NCBI RefSeq assembly: GCF_030538495.1
Contig: NZ_JAUNTW010000006.1
Span: forward strand, 1 to 64,000
DNA: 64,000 nt
Direction: 5' to 3'
Source: Paracoccus sp. (in: a-proteobacteria)
Lineage (GTDB): Bacteria; Pseudomonadota; Alphaproteobacteria; Rhodobacterales; Rhodobacteraceae
Numbering within the stretch: the stretch's first letter is position 1; each line of letters begins with the position of its first letter. This document shows positions 47,416 to 57,620 of this stretch, piece by piece. The notes beneath the pieces are model-generated. The model did not search any database and had not been told where the DNA came from. It saw only the letters and a list, made by a program, of their open reading frames with translations. Position numbers and translations under genes: made by a program.

Positions 47416-48185
47416 CCCCGTTTCCTTTCGGTCCAGACCTCGACCATGGCACCGGTGGCCATGCCAAGCGGCGCGGCGATCATCATGCCCAGCCCCGACG
47501 GCATCCATGCCAGCATAAGCGCGGCGATAATCGCCACGGCGCAGGCGGCCAGATGCGCGGGCGTGCGCAGCATCGGCGCGATCATCGCCAGAAAGGTGAT
47601 CGGGATTGCGAAATCCAGCGGGATGTTCCCCGGCATCGCATTGCCCAGCGTCGCGCCAAACCATGTCAGCACCATCCACCCCCCGCACAGCATCACCGCC
47701 GTGCCGGTGAAATAGGCCAGTCTTTGGGACAGGCTTAACGCCGGGTGGCGTTCGTAATGCTGGATCGACAGCGCATAGGTCTGGTCGATCAGCGCATAGG
47801 CAAAGGCGATTTTCTGCCCTCGGGTCGAGCCGCGCAGCCATGGCACCATGGACGCCGAATACATCGCCATGCGCAGATTGATAACCAGCCCGGTCAGGAT
47901 CACAACGATGGCGGGCGCGCCTTCGTTAATCAATTGCACGGCGGTAAATTGCGACGCGCCCGCCAGCACGACCACGGAAAAGCCCATGATCTGCGCCAGC
48001 CCCAGCCCCGCATCGGATGCCACAATCCCGAACAGCAACCCGAACGGGATAATCACGATCATCAGCGGCAGCGACTGCGCCGCGCCATACCAAAACGCCT
48101 GATGCGTGGTGCGGGCCAGTGCGCGGTCATTCGCGGGGTCGGTCGCCCGCTGCGGTTCGGGCCGCGATTCGGGCGTGGGGGCCAT
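47412..48185 (-). CDS. azlC: AzlC family branched-chain amino acid permease
   Basis: Membrane protein of 257 aa, six or so helices. The family line LPLMIVIIPFGLLFGIVASD and FSVVVLAGASQFTAVQLI is clear; later LINLRMAMYSASMVPWLRG-like segment and DQTYALSIQHYERHPAL. Works with AzlD to export leucine-type amino acids or their analogues. The first 25 residues are a polar cytoplasmic lead. Coupled downstream to azlD and upstream, by one base, to the membrane protein gene at 48185-49066. Confidence 0.92.
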   Translation of the reverse strand: MAPTPESRPEPQRATDPANDRALARTTHQAFWYGAAQSLPLMIVIIPFGLLFGIVASDAGLGLAQIMGFSVVVLAGASQFTAVQLINEGAPAIVVILTGLVINLRMAMYSASMVPWLRGSTRGQKIAFAYALIDQTYALSIQHYERHPALSLSQRLAYFTGTAVMLCGGWMVLTWFGATLGNAMPGNIPLDFAIPITFLAMIAPMLRTPAHLAACAVAIIAALMLAWMPSGLGMMIAAPLGMATGAMVEVWTERKRG

Positions 48186-49066
48186 CAGCCAAACATCCCC
48201 GTTGCCCGCCCCAGCAGCATAAAGCCCAAGGCCGAGCGCGTTTGCGACAGATAGGTTAATTGCGCGTCGTCCAGTTCCGGCACCAGCCGGGTGATCATGG
48301 CGTCGAAATGGCGCAGGAAATGATGGGCGGTGTCGCGGAAAATCTCATCCTGGCGCAGCATGTCGGACGCAATGGTCAGCGCGCGTTCGTCATGCACCGC
48401 GCCGAATGGGGCCAAGGCCGCGCCGCGTTGCCCATCCGCCAGACGCCGCCAGACGGTCGGCGTCACCGGGCTGGCGTCCAGATTGTCCATGAACACATCG
48501 CGCCCGGCCAGCAGCGTGACCAGATCATGCGCCGCGCGCAGCACGCGGGACGTGTCGTGGTTTTTCAACGCAATGCGCATCGCGTTGACCGCATCGGTAT
48601 CATCCGGCCCATCGGGAAAGTTCAGCGCCAAAAGCAGCGTTTCCGGCGCGACCGGCACCGACCGGGCATCATCCAGCGGCATGGTCGCCTGTCGCTGATC
48701 GGGCTGGGCGCGCGGTTTGGCGGCCGGACGCACGCCAGCCCCTGCCGCAGCGGGACGCGCCGGGGTCACCGGCCCCACGGCTTCGTCCACCGGCGGCGGG
48801 CGCAGACGGTTCAGGGTGGCGCGCAGATCGTCGGCTTCGGCCCGCAGCAGGGCAATGGTGCGCGCGAATGACACGCCCAGCCAGATCAGCGCCACCGGCA
48901 GTAGCGCGCCAACGACCGATACCAGCCGCGCAATCCCCGCAGCACCTCCGGGCGACAAGAGCCAAAACAGCAACAGCAGAAACAGCCACACCCCCGTCAG
49001 CGCGAAGCCGACCGAGGTAATGGCATCCCGCTGCGTCAGCGATGCGATCCGCGCGACCAATGACAT
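48185..49066 (-). CDS. Hypothetical protein with two N-terminal membrane helices
   Basis: Protein of 293 aa. Helices at about residues 20-37 (VGFALTGVWLFLLLLFWLL) and 45-65, then a short coiled coil (ALLRAEADDLRATLNRL), a Pro/Ala-rich linker and a 150-residue helical cytoplasmic domain (DTSRVLRAAHDLVTLLAGRDV; LRHFDAMITRLVPELDD). ATG 49066 is preferred over an in-frame TTG at 49090 that would overlap greA. Position at the start of the azl unit suggests co-expression; no function recognised. Confidence 0.75.
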   Translation of the reverse strand: MSLVARIASLTQRDAITSVGFALTGVWLFLLLLFWLLSPGGAAGIARLVSVVGALLPVALIWLGVSFARTIALLRAEADDLRATLNRLRPPPVDEAVGPVTPARPAAAGAGVRPAAKPRAQPDQRQATMPLDDARSVPVAPETLLLALNFPDGPDDTDAVNAMRIALKNHDTSRVLRAAHDLVTLLAGRDVFMDNLDASPVTPTVWRRLADGQRGAALAPFGAVHDERALTIASDMLRQDEIFRDTAHHFLRHFDAMITRLVPELDDAQLTYLSQTRSALGFMLLGRATGMFG

Positions 49067-49070
49067 CGAA

Positions 49071-49541
49071 TCACTCGTAGCGGATGGCAAGGATTTCGTA
49101 GCTGCGAATCCCGCCGGGGGTCGTCACCTCGACGCTGTCGCCTTCGTCTTTGCCGATCAGCGCGCGCGCCAGAGGCGACCGCAGATTCAGCAAGCCGCGT
49201 TCGATGTCGGCCTCGGCCTCGCCCACGATTTGATAGCTGCGTTCTTCGTCGGTGTCTTCGTCCACCAGATCAACGGTGGCGCCGAATTTCACCGAACCCG
49301 ACAGGCGCGATGTGTCGATCACCTCGGCGCGGGACAGGATCGCCTCCAGTTCCTTGATGCGGCCTTCGATAAAACCCTGTTTTTCGCGGGCGGCGTGATA
49401 TTCAGCGTTTTCAGACAGATCGCCATGTTCGCGCGCCTCGGCAATGGCGCGGATGATGGCGGGGCGGTCGTTGGATTTCAGGCCGCCCAGTTCGGTTTCC
49501 AACGCCTGAAAGCCGTTGCGCGTCATCGGAATTTTTTCCAT
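49071..49541 (-). CDS. greA: Transcription elongation factor GreA
   Basis: Cleavage factor that rescues backtracked RNA polymerase, 156 aa. N-terminal coiled coil with the acidic tip [20 protein letters not shown] and C-terminal FKBP-like domain [20 protein letters not shown]. Its 5' region contains a strong inverted repeat (49580-49613). Confidence 0.96.
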   Translation of the reverse strand: MEKIPMTRNGFQALETELGGLKSNDRPAIIRAIAEAREHGDLSENAEYHAAREKQGFIEGRIKELEAILSRAEVIDTSRLSGSVKFGATVDLVDEDTDEERSYQIVGEAEADIERGLLNLRSPLARALIGKDEGDSVEVTTPGGIRSYEILAIRYE

Positions 49542-49579
49542 CGCCGTGTTCCTTTGCGATGCGGTTCAGGTGGTAAGCC

Positions 49580-49613
49580 AACGCCCCCGCCATTCGGAAA
49601 TGGCAGGGGCGTT
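49580..49613 (-). promoter_or_regulatory. Inverted repeat in the greA leader
   Basis: 14-bp arms AACGCCCCCGCCAT / ATGGCAGGGGCGTT with one mismatch and a 6-nt loop, 39 bp upstream of the greA start. It may be a leader hairpin or operator. Confidence 0.5.
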
Positions 49614-49666
49614 CAGCCAAGGTTCCGGGTATCGTCACCAATTTGCCGCCCAATGCAAGCCTGCCC

Positions 49667-49702
49667 CGTCATCAAATGGCGGTTTTTGGCCATTTGATGA
49701 CG
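49667..49702. promoter_or_regulatory. Perfect 14-bp inverted repeat, greA / ETF-QO divergent region
   Basis: CGTCATCAAATGGC / GCCATTTGATGACG with the 8-nt loop GGTTTTTG. It sits 71 bp upstream of the ETF-QO start; a palindrome of this quality in a divergent promoter region suggests a regulator site or a T-rich-loop hairpin. Confidence 0.55.
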
Positions 49703-49772
49703 CGCACGATTGTTGCGCCGCTGGTCAGGGCGGGTTAACAACGGTCAGCCAGTGCGTAAGGGAGCAAGCCAC

Positions 49773-51428
49773 ATGACCGACGAAACCCAAATCGAACGCG
49801 AGTCGATGGACTATGACGTGGTTATCGTTGGTGGTGGCCCCGCCGGTCTGTCCGCCGCCATCCGGCTGAAACAGATCAACCCCGACATTTCGGTCGTGGT
49901 GCTGGAAAAAGGGTCGGAAATCGGCGCGCATATCCTGTCGGGCGCGGTGCTGGATCCGTCGGGTCTGAACCGTCTGTTCCCCGATTGGCAGGACCGTGGC
50001 GCCCCCCTGAACACCCAGGTCGTCGAAGACAATTTCTATATTCTGGGCGAGGCCGGGCAGGTTCGCATCCCCAACTGGCCGATGCCGCCGCTGATGAACA
50101 ATCACGGCAATTACATCGTCAGCATGGGCAATGTCTGCCGCTGGCTGGCCGAACAGGCCGAAGCGTTAGAGGTCGAGATTTTCCCCGGCATGGCCGCCAG
50201 CCAGATCGTCTGGGACGGCAACCGCGTGGCCGGTGTGGTCGCGGGCGAATTTGGCCGCAACGCGGATGGCAGCATCGGCGACGGTTACGAACCCGGCATG
50301 GAATTGCGGGGCAAATATGTGTTCATCGCCGAAGGCGTGCGCGGATCGCTGGCCAAAGACATCATGGCGCGGCTGAACCTGTCTGACGGCCATTGCCCGC
50401 AGAAATTCGGCATCGGCATGAAGGAAATCTGGGAAATCGCCCCGGAAAAATTCAAACAGGGCCGCGTGTCGCATACGATGGGCTGGCCTTTGGGCAACAA
50501 CGCCGGCGGCGGGTCGTTCATTTACCACTTTGAAAACAATCAGGTTCTGATTGGTCTGGTGGTTCACCTGAATTATCAGAACCCGCATCTGTATCCCTAT
50601 GCCGAATTTCAGCGGTTCAAACATCACCCGATGGTCGCCGAACTGCTGGAGGGCGGCAAGCGCGTGGCCTATGGCGCGCGCGCGATCAGCGAAGGCGGCT
50701 GGCAGTCGATCCCGCAATTGTCGTTTGACGGCGGCGTGTTGCTGGGCTGTTCGGCCGGTCTGGTCAACGTCCCGCGCATCAAGGGCAACCACAACGCCAT
50801 GCATAGCGGGATCGAGGCCGCCGAGGCCGCAGCCGCCGCCATTGCCGCAGGCCGCGCGGGCGACCGCCTGACCGATTACGACGATGCCGTTCGCGGCGGC
50901 GTGGTCGGCCAAGACCTGAAAAAGGTCCGCAACGTCAAACCGATCTGGTCGAAACTGGGCCTGTGGTCGTCGCTGGCCTTGGGCGGGTTTGATATGTGGG
51001 TCGCCAATCTGACCGGCTGGAACCCGCTGGGGACGTGGAAACACGGCAAAACCGACGCCGCCGCAACCGGCAAGGCCGCCGATTTCCCGAAAATCGACTA
51101 TCCGCGCCCGGATGGGAAGCTGTCCTTTGACCGGCTGACGAACGTCGCCTTCAGCTTTACCAACCACGAAGAAAGCCAGCCCTGCCATCTGAAACTGCGC
51201 GATCCCTCGGTCCCGATTTCGGTGAACCTGCCCGAATATGACGAACCGGCGCAGCGCTATTGCCCCGCCGGCGTGTATGAGGTGATCCAGGACGATGCCG
51301 GCCCGCGTTTCGTGATCAATTTCCAGAACTGCGTGCATTGCAAAACCTGCGACATCAAAGACCCGTCGCAGAACATCAACTGGACCACGCCGCAGGGGGG
51401 CGACGGGCCGAATTACCCGAATATGTGA
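49773..51428 (+). CDS. Electron transfer flavoprotein-ubiquinone oxidoreductase
   Basis: Membrane-associated FAD/4Fe-4S protein of 551 aa that passes electrons from ETF to ubiquinone, closing beta-oxidation and amino acid dehydrogenation. FAD start YDVVIVGGGPAGLSAAIRL, then GAHILSGAVLDPSGLN, and the C-terminal cluster ligands in YCPAGVYEV and NCVHCKTCDIKDP. Start ATG 49773 after AAGGGAG (49758-49764). Downstream genes are the TPR protein and ispE. Confidence 0.96.
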   Translation: MTDETQIERESMDYDVVIVGGGPAGLSAAIRLKQINPDISVVVLEKGSEIGAHILSGAVLDPSGLNRLFPDWQDRGAPLNTQVVEDNFYILGEAGQVRIPNWPMPPLMNNHGNYIVSMGNVCRWLAEQAEALEVEIFPGMAASQIVWDGNRVAGVVAGEFGRNADGSIGDGYEPGMELRGKYVFIAEGVRGSLAKDIMARLNLSDGHCPQKFGIGMKEIWEIAPEKFKQGRVSHTMGWPLGNNAGGGSFIYHFENNQVLIGLVVHLNYQNPHLYPYAEFQRFKHHPMVAELLEGGKRVAYGARAISEGGWQSIPQLSFDGGVLLGCSAGLVNVPRIKGNHNAMHSGIEAAEAAAAAIAAGRAGDRLTDYDDAVRGGVVGQDLKKVRNVKPIWSKLGLWSSLALGGFDMWVANLTGWNPLGTWKHGKTDAAATGKAADFPKIDYPRPDGKLSFDRLTNVAFSFTNHEESQPCHLKLRDPSVPISVNLPEYDEPAQRYCPAGVYEVIQDDAGPRFVINFQNCVHCKTCDIKDPSQNINWTTPQGGDGPNYPNM

Positions 51429-51511
51429 TGGCTTTGGCCGGGCGGGGCGTTGCTCTGCCCGGTGCGGGGGGTTAGGGTCTGGCAACTGATCCGTTGCCCG
51501 AAAGACCGCCC

Positions 51512-53290
51512 GTGACGAACCGCCTGACCCTGACCCTGTGCGCCCTGCTGGTGGCGCTGCCCGCAACCGCGCAGACCCAAGCGCCGCGCGCCAAACCTGT
51601 GCAACACGCGCAGCTAAGCGGCGAATTGCCCGGTATGCCGGTGCGCATCCCGCGTTCCGCGCGGATGCTGGGCGTGTCTGGTCCCTATCTGGCGGCGCGC
51701 ATGGCCGCGGTCGAAAACGACTATGCCGCCGCCGCGCGCTATTTCACGCAGGCACTGGCGCATGATCCCACCGACCCGTTCTTGCAAGACAGCGCACTGG
51801 TCGCGCTGACGTCGTCGGGTGATGTGGATCGCGGCGTGGCCTTGGCCAGCCAGATGATCCAATCGGACCGAGGCACCGAACTCGCCCGCCTGCTGCATCG
51901 CGCATCGCTGATCCGGGCGGGGAATTGGGACGGGCTGATCGCCTTTATCGACGCCAACCGCAGCAGCGACCAGCCGATTGACCGCGACCTGATGGATGGC
52001 ACGATGCGCGCATGGGCGTTGCTGGGCGCGGGGCGCGGCAGCGACGCATTGGCCGCGTTCAACGCCATGGCCGCGCATCCCGATATTGCGCCGGTGGTGA
52101 ATTACCATCTGGCGCTTGCCAGTGCCAAGGTCGGCGATTACGAACGCGCCGCCGAATTGCTGGCGGTTGATGACACCGGCGCGCATCTGCTGGGTGTGAT
52201 GGCGCGGGCGCAGGTTCTGGCGCAACTGGACCGCCGGGATGAGGCCGTGGCCGTGCTGAACGCCCTGCCCGCATTGGACAATGAACCGCAATTGCTGGCG
52301 CTGCGCGACCGGCTGGCGGCGGGCGAAGCCGTCAGTTTCGACGTGATCGACGGCCCGGCGGATGGCGTGGCGCAATTGCTGCTGGCGTTTTCGGCGGCAC
52401 TGGCGACCAGCCCGGACCCGGAACCCTTATCCCTGATTCATGCGCGTCTGGCCGTCTGGATGTCGCCCGCCAATTCCGAAGCCCGCCTGCTGACCGCGCA
52501 ACAATTGCTGGACCGCCAGCAATTCGATCTGGCGGATGTGGAATTTAACGCCGTCCGCGATATGGGGCAGGTCCGCCCCGTCGCTGAACTGACCCGGATC
52601 GAGGCTTTGGCCCGCGGCGACCGTCTGGAACAGGCCGAACAGGCCGCGCGCGATCTGGTCGCGGACTATCCCAACCTGCCACAGGCGCAATCGGCCATGG
52701 GCGACGTGCTGCGCCAGCGTGAAAAATTCGCCGACGCCGTGCCGTTTTACGACCGCACGCTGGACCTGTTGGCGGATGCGCCCGCCGATGCCCGGTGGTT
52801 CCCGCTCTATGCCCGCGGCATCGCTTTGGAACGCTCGGGCCAGTTTGACCGGGCCGAGGCCGATTTCCTGGCCGCCATCGACATTCGCCCCGATCAGGCC
52901 AGCCTGTTGAATTATCTGGGTTATTCGTGGATTGACCGCAATGTCAATCTGGATCGCGGGCTGGATCTGATCAAACAGGCGGCGGAATTGTCGCCCGGCG
53001 ACGGCTATATTCTGGATTCGCTGGCATGGGCCTATTACCGGCTGGGCCGCTATCAGGACGCCGTGGCCCCGATGGAAGAGGCCGTCGGCCAAATGTCCAA
53101 TGACCCGCTGGTCAACGACCATCTGGGCGACATTTACTGGAAAGTCGGTCGCAAACGCGAAGCTGACATCCAATGGCGCCGCGCCCTGTCGTTAAAACCC
53201 ACCCAATCGGGCGAGGTGAACTTTGACCGCATCCGCGACAAGCTGGATCGCGGGCTGGATGCGGTTCTGGCCGATGAAGCCGGTCAGTGA
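51512..53290 (+). CDS. Exported tetratricopeptide repeat protein
   Basis: Protein of 592 aa with a signal peptide (LTLTLCALLVALPATAQ) and many TPR helices, e.g. YAAAARYFTQALAHDPTDPF, ERSGQFDRAEADFLAAIDIR and GRYQDAVAPMEEAVGQMSND. The first residue is most likely GTG 51512; TTG 51494 is the alternative. Predicted periplasmic or outer-membrane scaffold. It overlaps ispE by 17 bp, so the two are coupled. Confidence 0.85.
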   Translation: MTNRLTLTLCALLVALPATAQTQAPRAKPVQHAQLSGELPGMPVRIPRSARMLGVSGPYLAARMAAVENDYAAAARYFTQALAHDPTDPFLQDSALVALTSSGDVDRGVALASQMIQSDRGTELARLLHRASLIRAGNWDGLIAFIDANRSSDQPIDRDLMDGTMRAWALLGAGRGSDALAAFNAMAAHPDIAPVVNYHLALASAKVGDYERAAELLAVDDTGAHLLGVMARAQVLAQLDRRDEAVAVLNALPALDNEPQLLALRDRLAAGEAVSFDVIDGPADGVAQLLLAFSAALATSPDPEPLSLIHARLAVWMSPANSEARLLTAQQLLDRQQFDLADVEFNAVRDMGQVRPVAELTRIEALARGDRLEQAEQAARDLVADYPNLPQAQSAMGDVLRQREKFADAVPFYDRTLDLLADAPADARWFPLYARGIALERSGQFDRAEADFLAAIDIRPDQASLLNYLGYSWIDRNVNLDRGLDLIKQAAELSPGDGYILDSLAWAYYRLGRYQDAVAPMEEAVGQMSNDPLVNDHLGDIYWKVGRKREADIQWRRALSLKPTQSGEVNFDRIRDKLDRGLDAVLADEAGQ

Positions 53291-54098
53291 ACCCGCCCCC
53301 GCCAAGCTGAATCTGGCGCTGCATGTGACGGGGCGGCGCGATGACGGCTATCACCTGCTGGATTCGCTGGTCTGTTTTGCGGGGGTGGGTGATGTGGTCA
53401 CGCTGACGCCGGGGGGGCCGTCGCTGACCATCGACGGGCCATTTGCGGCGGGGCTGTCCACCACCGACAATCTGTGCCTGCGCGCCGCCGATCTGGCGGG
53501 CGGTGCGGCGCAAATCGCGCTGACGAAAAACCTGCCCGTGGCGTCGGGGATTGGCGGCGGCTCCGCCGATGCGGCGGCGGTTCTGCGCGGGCTGGCGCAG
53601 ATGGGGCATCCCCTGCCCCGCGCGCCCGAACGGCTGGGCGCGGATGTGCCGGTCTGTCTGGCGGGGCGGCCTGCGCGGATGCAGGGGATTGGCGAACACA
53701 TCACGCCCCTGCCGCCGCTGCCCGCGCTGCATCTGGTGCTGGTCAATCCCGGCATCGCGCTGTCCACGCCGCAGGTGTTTTCCGCCCTGACCTGCCGAGA
53801 CAACCCGCCCCTGCCGCCGATCCCGATTTTCGCGGATCTGAACGCGCTGATCCACTGGCTGCGCGCCACCCGCAACGATCTGGAACCCCCCGCCCGCCAG
53901 ATCGCGCCGGTGATTGGCGATGTGCTGGACGCGCTGACGGCGCAGGGCGCGGCATTTGCGCGGATGTCGGGGTCTGGCGCGACCTGCTTCGGGCTGTTCG
54001 ACCGCGCCGATCACGCCGAACGCGCGGCCACGGCGCTGTCGCACAACGGCTGGTGGGCGGTTGCAACCGAACTGGCGCAACCGGCCACGGCGCGCTAA
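53274..54098 (+). CDS. ispE: 4-(cytidine 5'-diphospho)-2-C-methyl-D-erythritol kinase
   Basis: GHMP kinase of the MEP isoprenoid pathway, 274 aa. Start [23 protein letters not shown] loop [17 protein letters not shown], later [15 protein letters not shown] 53274 lies inside the end of the TPR gene. Cytoplasmic. Confidence 0.94.
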   Translation: MKPVSEPAPAKLNLALHVTGRRDDGYHLLDSLVCFAGVGDVVTLTPGGPSLTIDGPFAAGLSTTDNLCLRAADLAGGAAQIALTKNLPVASGIGGGSADAAAVLRGLAQMGHPLPRAPERLGADVPVCLAGRPARMQGIGEHITPLPPLPALHLVLVNPGIALSTPQVFSALTCRDNPPLPPIPIFADLNALIHWLRATRNDLEPPARQIAPVIGDVLDALTAQGAAFARMSGSGATCFGLFDRADHAERAATALSHNGWWAVATELAQPATAR

Positions 54099-54129
54099 TC
54101 TCATCCCAATCAATCACGGGGGTTTGCCC

Positions 54130-54864
54130 ATGCTGCGCCTTGGCGTCAATATCGACCACGTTGCCACCATCCGAAACGCGCGCGGCACGCCGTGGCCGGA
54201 CCCGGTGCGCGCGGCGCAACTGGCCGAACAGGCCGGCGCCGACGGCATCACCGCCCATCTGCGCGAAGACCGCCGCCACATCACCGACGCCGATATTGAC
54301 GCGCTGATGAACGCGCTGCGCCTGCCGCTGAATCTGGAAATGGCCGCGACGGATGAAATGCAGGCGATCGCGCTGCGCCACCGTCCTCATGCCGTCTGCA
54401 TCGTCCCGGAAAAGCGGCAGGAACGCACGACCGAAGGCGGCTTGGACGTCGCCGGTCACGAAGCCGCACTGGCCGAATACATCGCGCCCCTGCGCGATGC
54501 GGGCAGCCGGGTGTCGCTGTTTATCGGCCATGACCCGGCGCAAATCCGCGCCGCCGCCCGCATCGGCGCGGCGGTCGTGGAACTGCATACCGGCGCCTAT
54601 TGCGATTACGACACAGACGGGCACACCGCCGAACGCGATACCGAACTGACGGGCCTGCGCGACGGCGCAAAACGGGCCGCCGATCTGGGGCTAGAGGTTC
54701 ACGCAGGCCACGGCCTGACCTTTGACACGGTGGGGCCAATCGCGGCCATCCCCGAACTGGCGGAACTGAATATCGGCCATTTCCTGATCGCCGAATCGGT
54801 GTTCATCGGCCTTGACGCCGCCATAGCGGAAATGCGCCGCGCCATGGATGCGGCGCGGGGGTGA
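54130..54864 (+). CDS. pdxJ: Pyridoxine 5'-phosphate synthase
   Basis: Joins 1-deoxyxylulose 5-phosphate and 3-amino-2-oxopropyl phosphate into PNP, 244 aa TIM barrel. Marks: [51 protein letters not shown] and [15 protein letters not shown] 54130 after GGGGG. Precedes repeat copy 7 and the acpS group. Confidence 0.95.
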   Translation: MLRLGVNIDHVATIRNARGTPWPDPVRAAQLAEQAGADGITAHLREDRRHITDADIDALMNALRLPLNLEMAATDEMQAIALRHRPHAVCIVPEKRQERTTEGGLDVAGHEAALAEYIAPLRDAGSRVSLFIGHDPAQIRAAARIGAAVVELHTGAYCDYDTDGHTAERDTELTGLRDGAKRAADLGLEVHAGHGLTFDTVGPIAAIPELAELNIGHFLIAESVFIGLDAAIAEMRRAMDAARG

Positions 54865-54899
54865 TTTCTTCTGTGCATAAATATCCACGAACCCCAAAC
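54865..54899 (+). repeat. Dispersed intergenic repeat, head only (copy 7)
   Basis: TTCTTCTGTGCATAAATATC directly after the pdxJ stop, without the GC hairpin tail. It shares an 18-base core with copy 8. Confidence 0.7.
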
Positions 54900-54945
54900 C
54901 CTCCGCGCCGAACATGACCTTCGCAATGACCCCCGCCCCTCAACC

Positions 54946-55683
54946 ATGAAGCTGCTACGTCGGATTGTTGCGACTCTGGGCGGGCTGTGGTCGGCCCTGA
55001 TGCTGGTGCTGATGGCGATGTCGCTGGCGCTGAGCGTGGCGATGACCGTCATTCCGGCGGTGTTTATGGCCGTGGCGGGGGTGGTGGAAACCGTCACCGG
55101 CGTGAAAACCGTGCGCAGCCGCCACGCCGCCCAACTGACCGCCGCAAATACCCGCGCCGATAATCTTGCACGCGAATTGGCTGACAGCCGGGTGGCCGGG
55201 CGCCGGATGGCGCAGGAACTGGCCGACAGCCGTGTCACCTATCGCGGCACCCGCGTTGCCGCGCGTCAGGCTGTGGCCGACACCACCACCCGCGTGTCAA
55301 AACGTGTCAGCACCGCCGCCGCCCGCAACATCGCATCCACAGCGGGCGAAGCCTTGCCTGTTGTCGGCATAGGCGTGATCGCGGCGGCGACCGCGTGGGA
55401 AATTCACGATGCCTGTCAGTTGATGGGCGACATGCGCGAACTGGACGCGGCCTTTAACCCCGACAACCCGACCCGCGACGCCGAGGTGTGCGGAATGACC
55501 GTCCCCACCCGCGCGGATCTGTGGCGCAGCATCAAATCCAGCCCCGGCGCGGCGTGGGACGGGGCGCGGGGGATGTATGATGGCCTGCCTGAATTGTCCT
55601 TTGGTCGCGCATGGGGGGCGTTCAGTGCGGCCTTTGGACGGGCCTATGACCGGGCCTTTGGCACGGCAGAGGATACGGAATGA
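54946..55683 (+). CDS. Hypothetical membrane protein with coiled coil
   Basis: Protein of 245 aa. Two close N-terminal helices ([39 protein letters not shown]), a coiled coil with a repeated unit ([20 protein letters not shown]), a glycine/alanine helix ([18 protein letters not shown]) and a C-terminal soluble region. No family recognised. It overlaps acpS by 4 bp (ATGA), which ties it to the acpS-lepB-rnc-era unit. Confidence 0.7.
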   Translation: MKLLRRIVATLGGLWSALMLVLMAMSLALSVAMTVIPAVFMAVAGVVETVTGVKTVRSRHAAQLTAANTRADNLARELADSRVAGRRMAQELADSRVTYRGTRVAARQAVADTTTRVSKRVSTAAARNIASTAGEALPVVGIGVIAAATAWEIHDACQLMGDMRELDAAFNPDNPTRDAEVCGMTVPTRADLWRSIKSSPGAAWDGARGMYDGLPELSFGRAWGAFSAAFGRAYDRAFGTAEDTE

Positions 55684-56078
55684 TCATCGGAATCGGCAGC
55701 GACCTGTGCAATATCGACCGCATCGCGGCCACGCTGGACCGGTTCGGGGACCGGTTCCGCAACCGCGTGTTCACGCCCGCCGAACGGACCCGCGCCGCCG
55801 GTCGCGCGCATGAACCCGCCACGCTGGCCAAACGCTGGGCCGCGAAAGAGGCGTGTTCCAAGGCGCTTGGCACCGGGCTGGCCATGGGGATCAGCTGGCG
55901 CGATATGGCGGTGACGAACCTGCCCAGCGGGCAACCCGTCATGGCGCTGACCGGGTGGGCGGCGGATCGTCTGGCCGCGCTGACGCCGCCGGGTCATCAC
56001 GCGATTGTTCACGTCACCCTGACCGATGATCACCCATGGGCGCAGGCCTTTGTGGTGATCGAGGCGCGGCCAGCTTGA
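55680..56078 (+). CDS. acpS: Holo-[acyl-carrier-protein] synthase
   Basis: Attaches 4'-phosphopantetheine to acyl carrier protein, 132 aa. Magnesium/CoA motifs [12 protein letters not shown] at the start and [16 protein letters not shown] near residue 55. Second gene of the unit that runs to era. Confidence 0.94.
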   Translation: MIIGIGSDLCNIDRIAATLDRFGDRFRNRVFTPAERTRAAGRAHEPATLAKRWAAKEACSKALGTGLAMGISWRDMAVTNLPSGQPVMALTGWAADRLAALTPPGHHAIVHVTLTDDHPWAQAFVVIEARPA

Positions 56079-56142
56079 CACAGCCCCCCGCGCGGCCCAT
56101 GAACGCGCAACAATCGCCAGCCCATAAACGGAAGGACGCATC

Positions 56143-56934
56143 ATGGCGGATAAGGCCCCGAAAAAGGAAGGCATCTGGGAAACGATCAAAACCGTTTTCT
56201 GGGCGCTGCTGATTGCGGGCATTTTCCGCACGCTGTTCTTTCAGCCGTTCTACATCCCGTCCGGCTCGATGAAGGAAACGCTGCTGATTGGCGATTTCCT
56301 GTTCGTGAACAAAATGGCCTATGGCTATTCGCGGCACAGCTGCCCGTTTTCGGCCTGCCCCATCAGCGGGCGGATCATGGCGTCCGAACCCGAACGCGGC
56401 GATGTGGTGGTGTTCCGCCACCCCACCCGCAACGTCGATTTCATCAAACGCCTGATCGGTCTGCCGGGCGACACCGTGCAGATGCGCGGCGGGCTGATTT
56501 ATATCAACGGCGAACAGGTGCCGCAGGTGCCTGCCGGGCAATTCATTGAAATCAAAGAACAGCAGGGGTCTCAGGCCGGGTCGATCCCGCGTTGCGTCAA
56601 CGACCCCGTGCCGCAGGGCGGGCAATGCGTAAAGGATCGGTTCACCGAAACCCTGCCCAACGGCGTCAGCTATGACGTGCTGAACATCACCGACGGCTGG
56701 GTCGCGGATGACACGCCGGTCTTTACGGTGCCGGCGGGGAATTACTTCTTTATGGGCGACAACCGCGACAATTCCGAAGATTCCCGCTTCCCGGCGGAGA
56801 TTCGCGGCTTGGGCATGGTGCCAGCGGAATATCTGATCGGGCGCGCGGATCGCATTGTGTTTTCGTCGGCGGGCCGGTCGCTGCTGTATGTGTGGACCTG
56901 GCGCCCCGACCGTTTCTTTAAGGCGGTGAATTGA
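56143..56934 (+). CDS. lepB: Signal peptidase I
   Basis: Membrane-bound serine protease that cleaves Sec and Tat signal peptides, 263 aa. One N-terminal helix ([16 protein letters not shown]), catalytic Ser in [14 protein letters not shown], catalytic Lys in [14 protein letters not shown], and [13 protein letters not shown]. The stop overlaps the rnc start. Confidence 0.95.
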   Translation: MADKAPKKEGIWETIKTVFWALLIAGIFRTLFFQPFYIPSGSMKETLLIGDFLFVNKMAYGYSRHSCPFSACPISGRIMASEPERGDVVVFRHPTRNVDFIKRLIGLPGDTVQMRGGLIYINGEQVPQVPAGQFIEIKEQQGSQAGSIPRCVNDPVPQGGQCVKDRFTETLPNGVSYDVLNITDGWVADDTPVFTVPAGNYFFMGDNRDNSEDSRFPAEIRGLGMVPAEYLIGRADRIVFSSAGRSLLYVWTWRPDRFFKAVN

Positions 56935-57620
56935 CCCCCGGTTCTGACATCCGCGCCTTCATGGCCCGTCTGGGCCATGATTTCGCGCGCCCCGAATTGC
57001 TGATCCGCGCGCTGACGCATGGGTCCATTGCGACCGCAACCCGCCCCGACAATCAGCGGCTGGAATTCTTGGGCGACCGGGTTCTGGGGCTGGTCATGGC
57101 CGAGGCGCTGTTTACCGCCGACACCGCCGCCAGCGAAGGCCAGCTTGCGCCGCGCTATAACGCTTTGGTGCGCGGCGAAACCTGCGCCGCCGTCGCCCGC
57201 GATCTGCGTCTGGGCGAGGTCTTGAAACTGGGCCGGTCCGAAATGATGTCCGGCGGTCGCCGCAAAGAGGCGCTGCTGGCCGACGCGATCGAAGCGGTTC
57301 TGGCCGCCGTCTATCTGGATGCCGGATTTGATGCCGCGCGGCGCGTGATCCTGCACCATTGGGCCGACCGTCTGGCCCATGTCGAACAGGACGCGCGCGA
57401 CGCAAAAACCGCCTTGCAGGAATGGGTGCAGGCGCAGAAAATGCCTCCGCCCATTTACGAACAAACCGCCCGCAGCGGCCCCGATCACGCGCCAGTGTTT
57501 CACATCACCGTGCGTCTGTCGGATGGGCAGACCGCCGACGCCACCGGCGCAGGCACCAAACGCAGCATTGAACAGGCCGCAGCGCAGGCGATGCTGAACC
57601 GGCTAGAGGGATCGAAATGA
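56931..57620 (+). CDS. rnc: Ribonuclease III
   Basis: Double-strand RNA endonuclease of 229 aa. Catalytic domain ALTHGS and [18 protein letters not shown], then a dsRNA-binding domain with [20 protein letters not shown]. The start is TTG 56931 inside TTGA of lepB, giving coupled translation; ATG 56961 would be an internal alternative. It overlaps era by 4 bp. Confidence 0.94.
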   Translation: MTPGSDIRAFMARLGHDFARPELLIRALTHGSIATATRPDNQRLEFLGDRVLGLVMAEALFTADTAASEGQLAPRYNALVRGETCAAVARDLRLGEVLKLGRSEMMSGGRRKEALLADAIEAVLAAVYLDAGFDAARRVILHHWADRLAHVEQDARDAKTALQEWVQAQKMPPPIYEQTARSGPDHAPVFHITVRLSDGQTADATGAGTKRSIEQAAAQAMLNRLEGSK

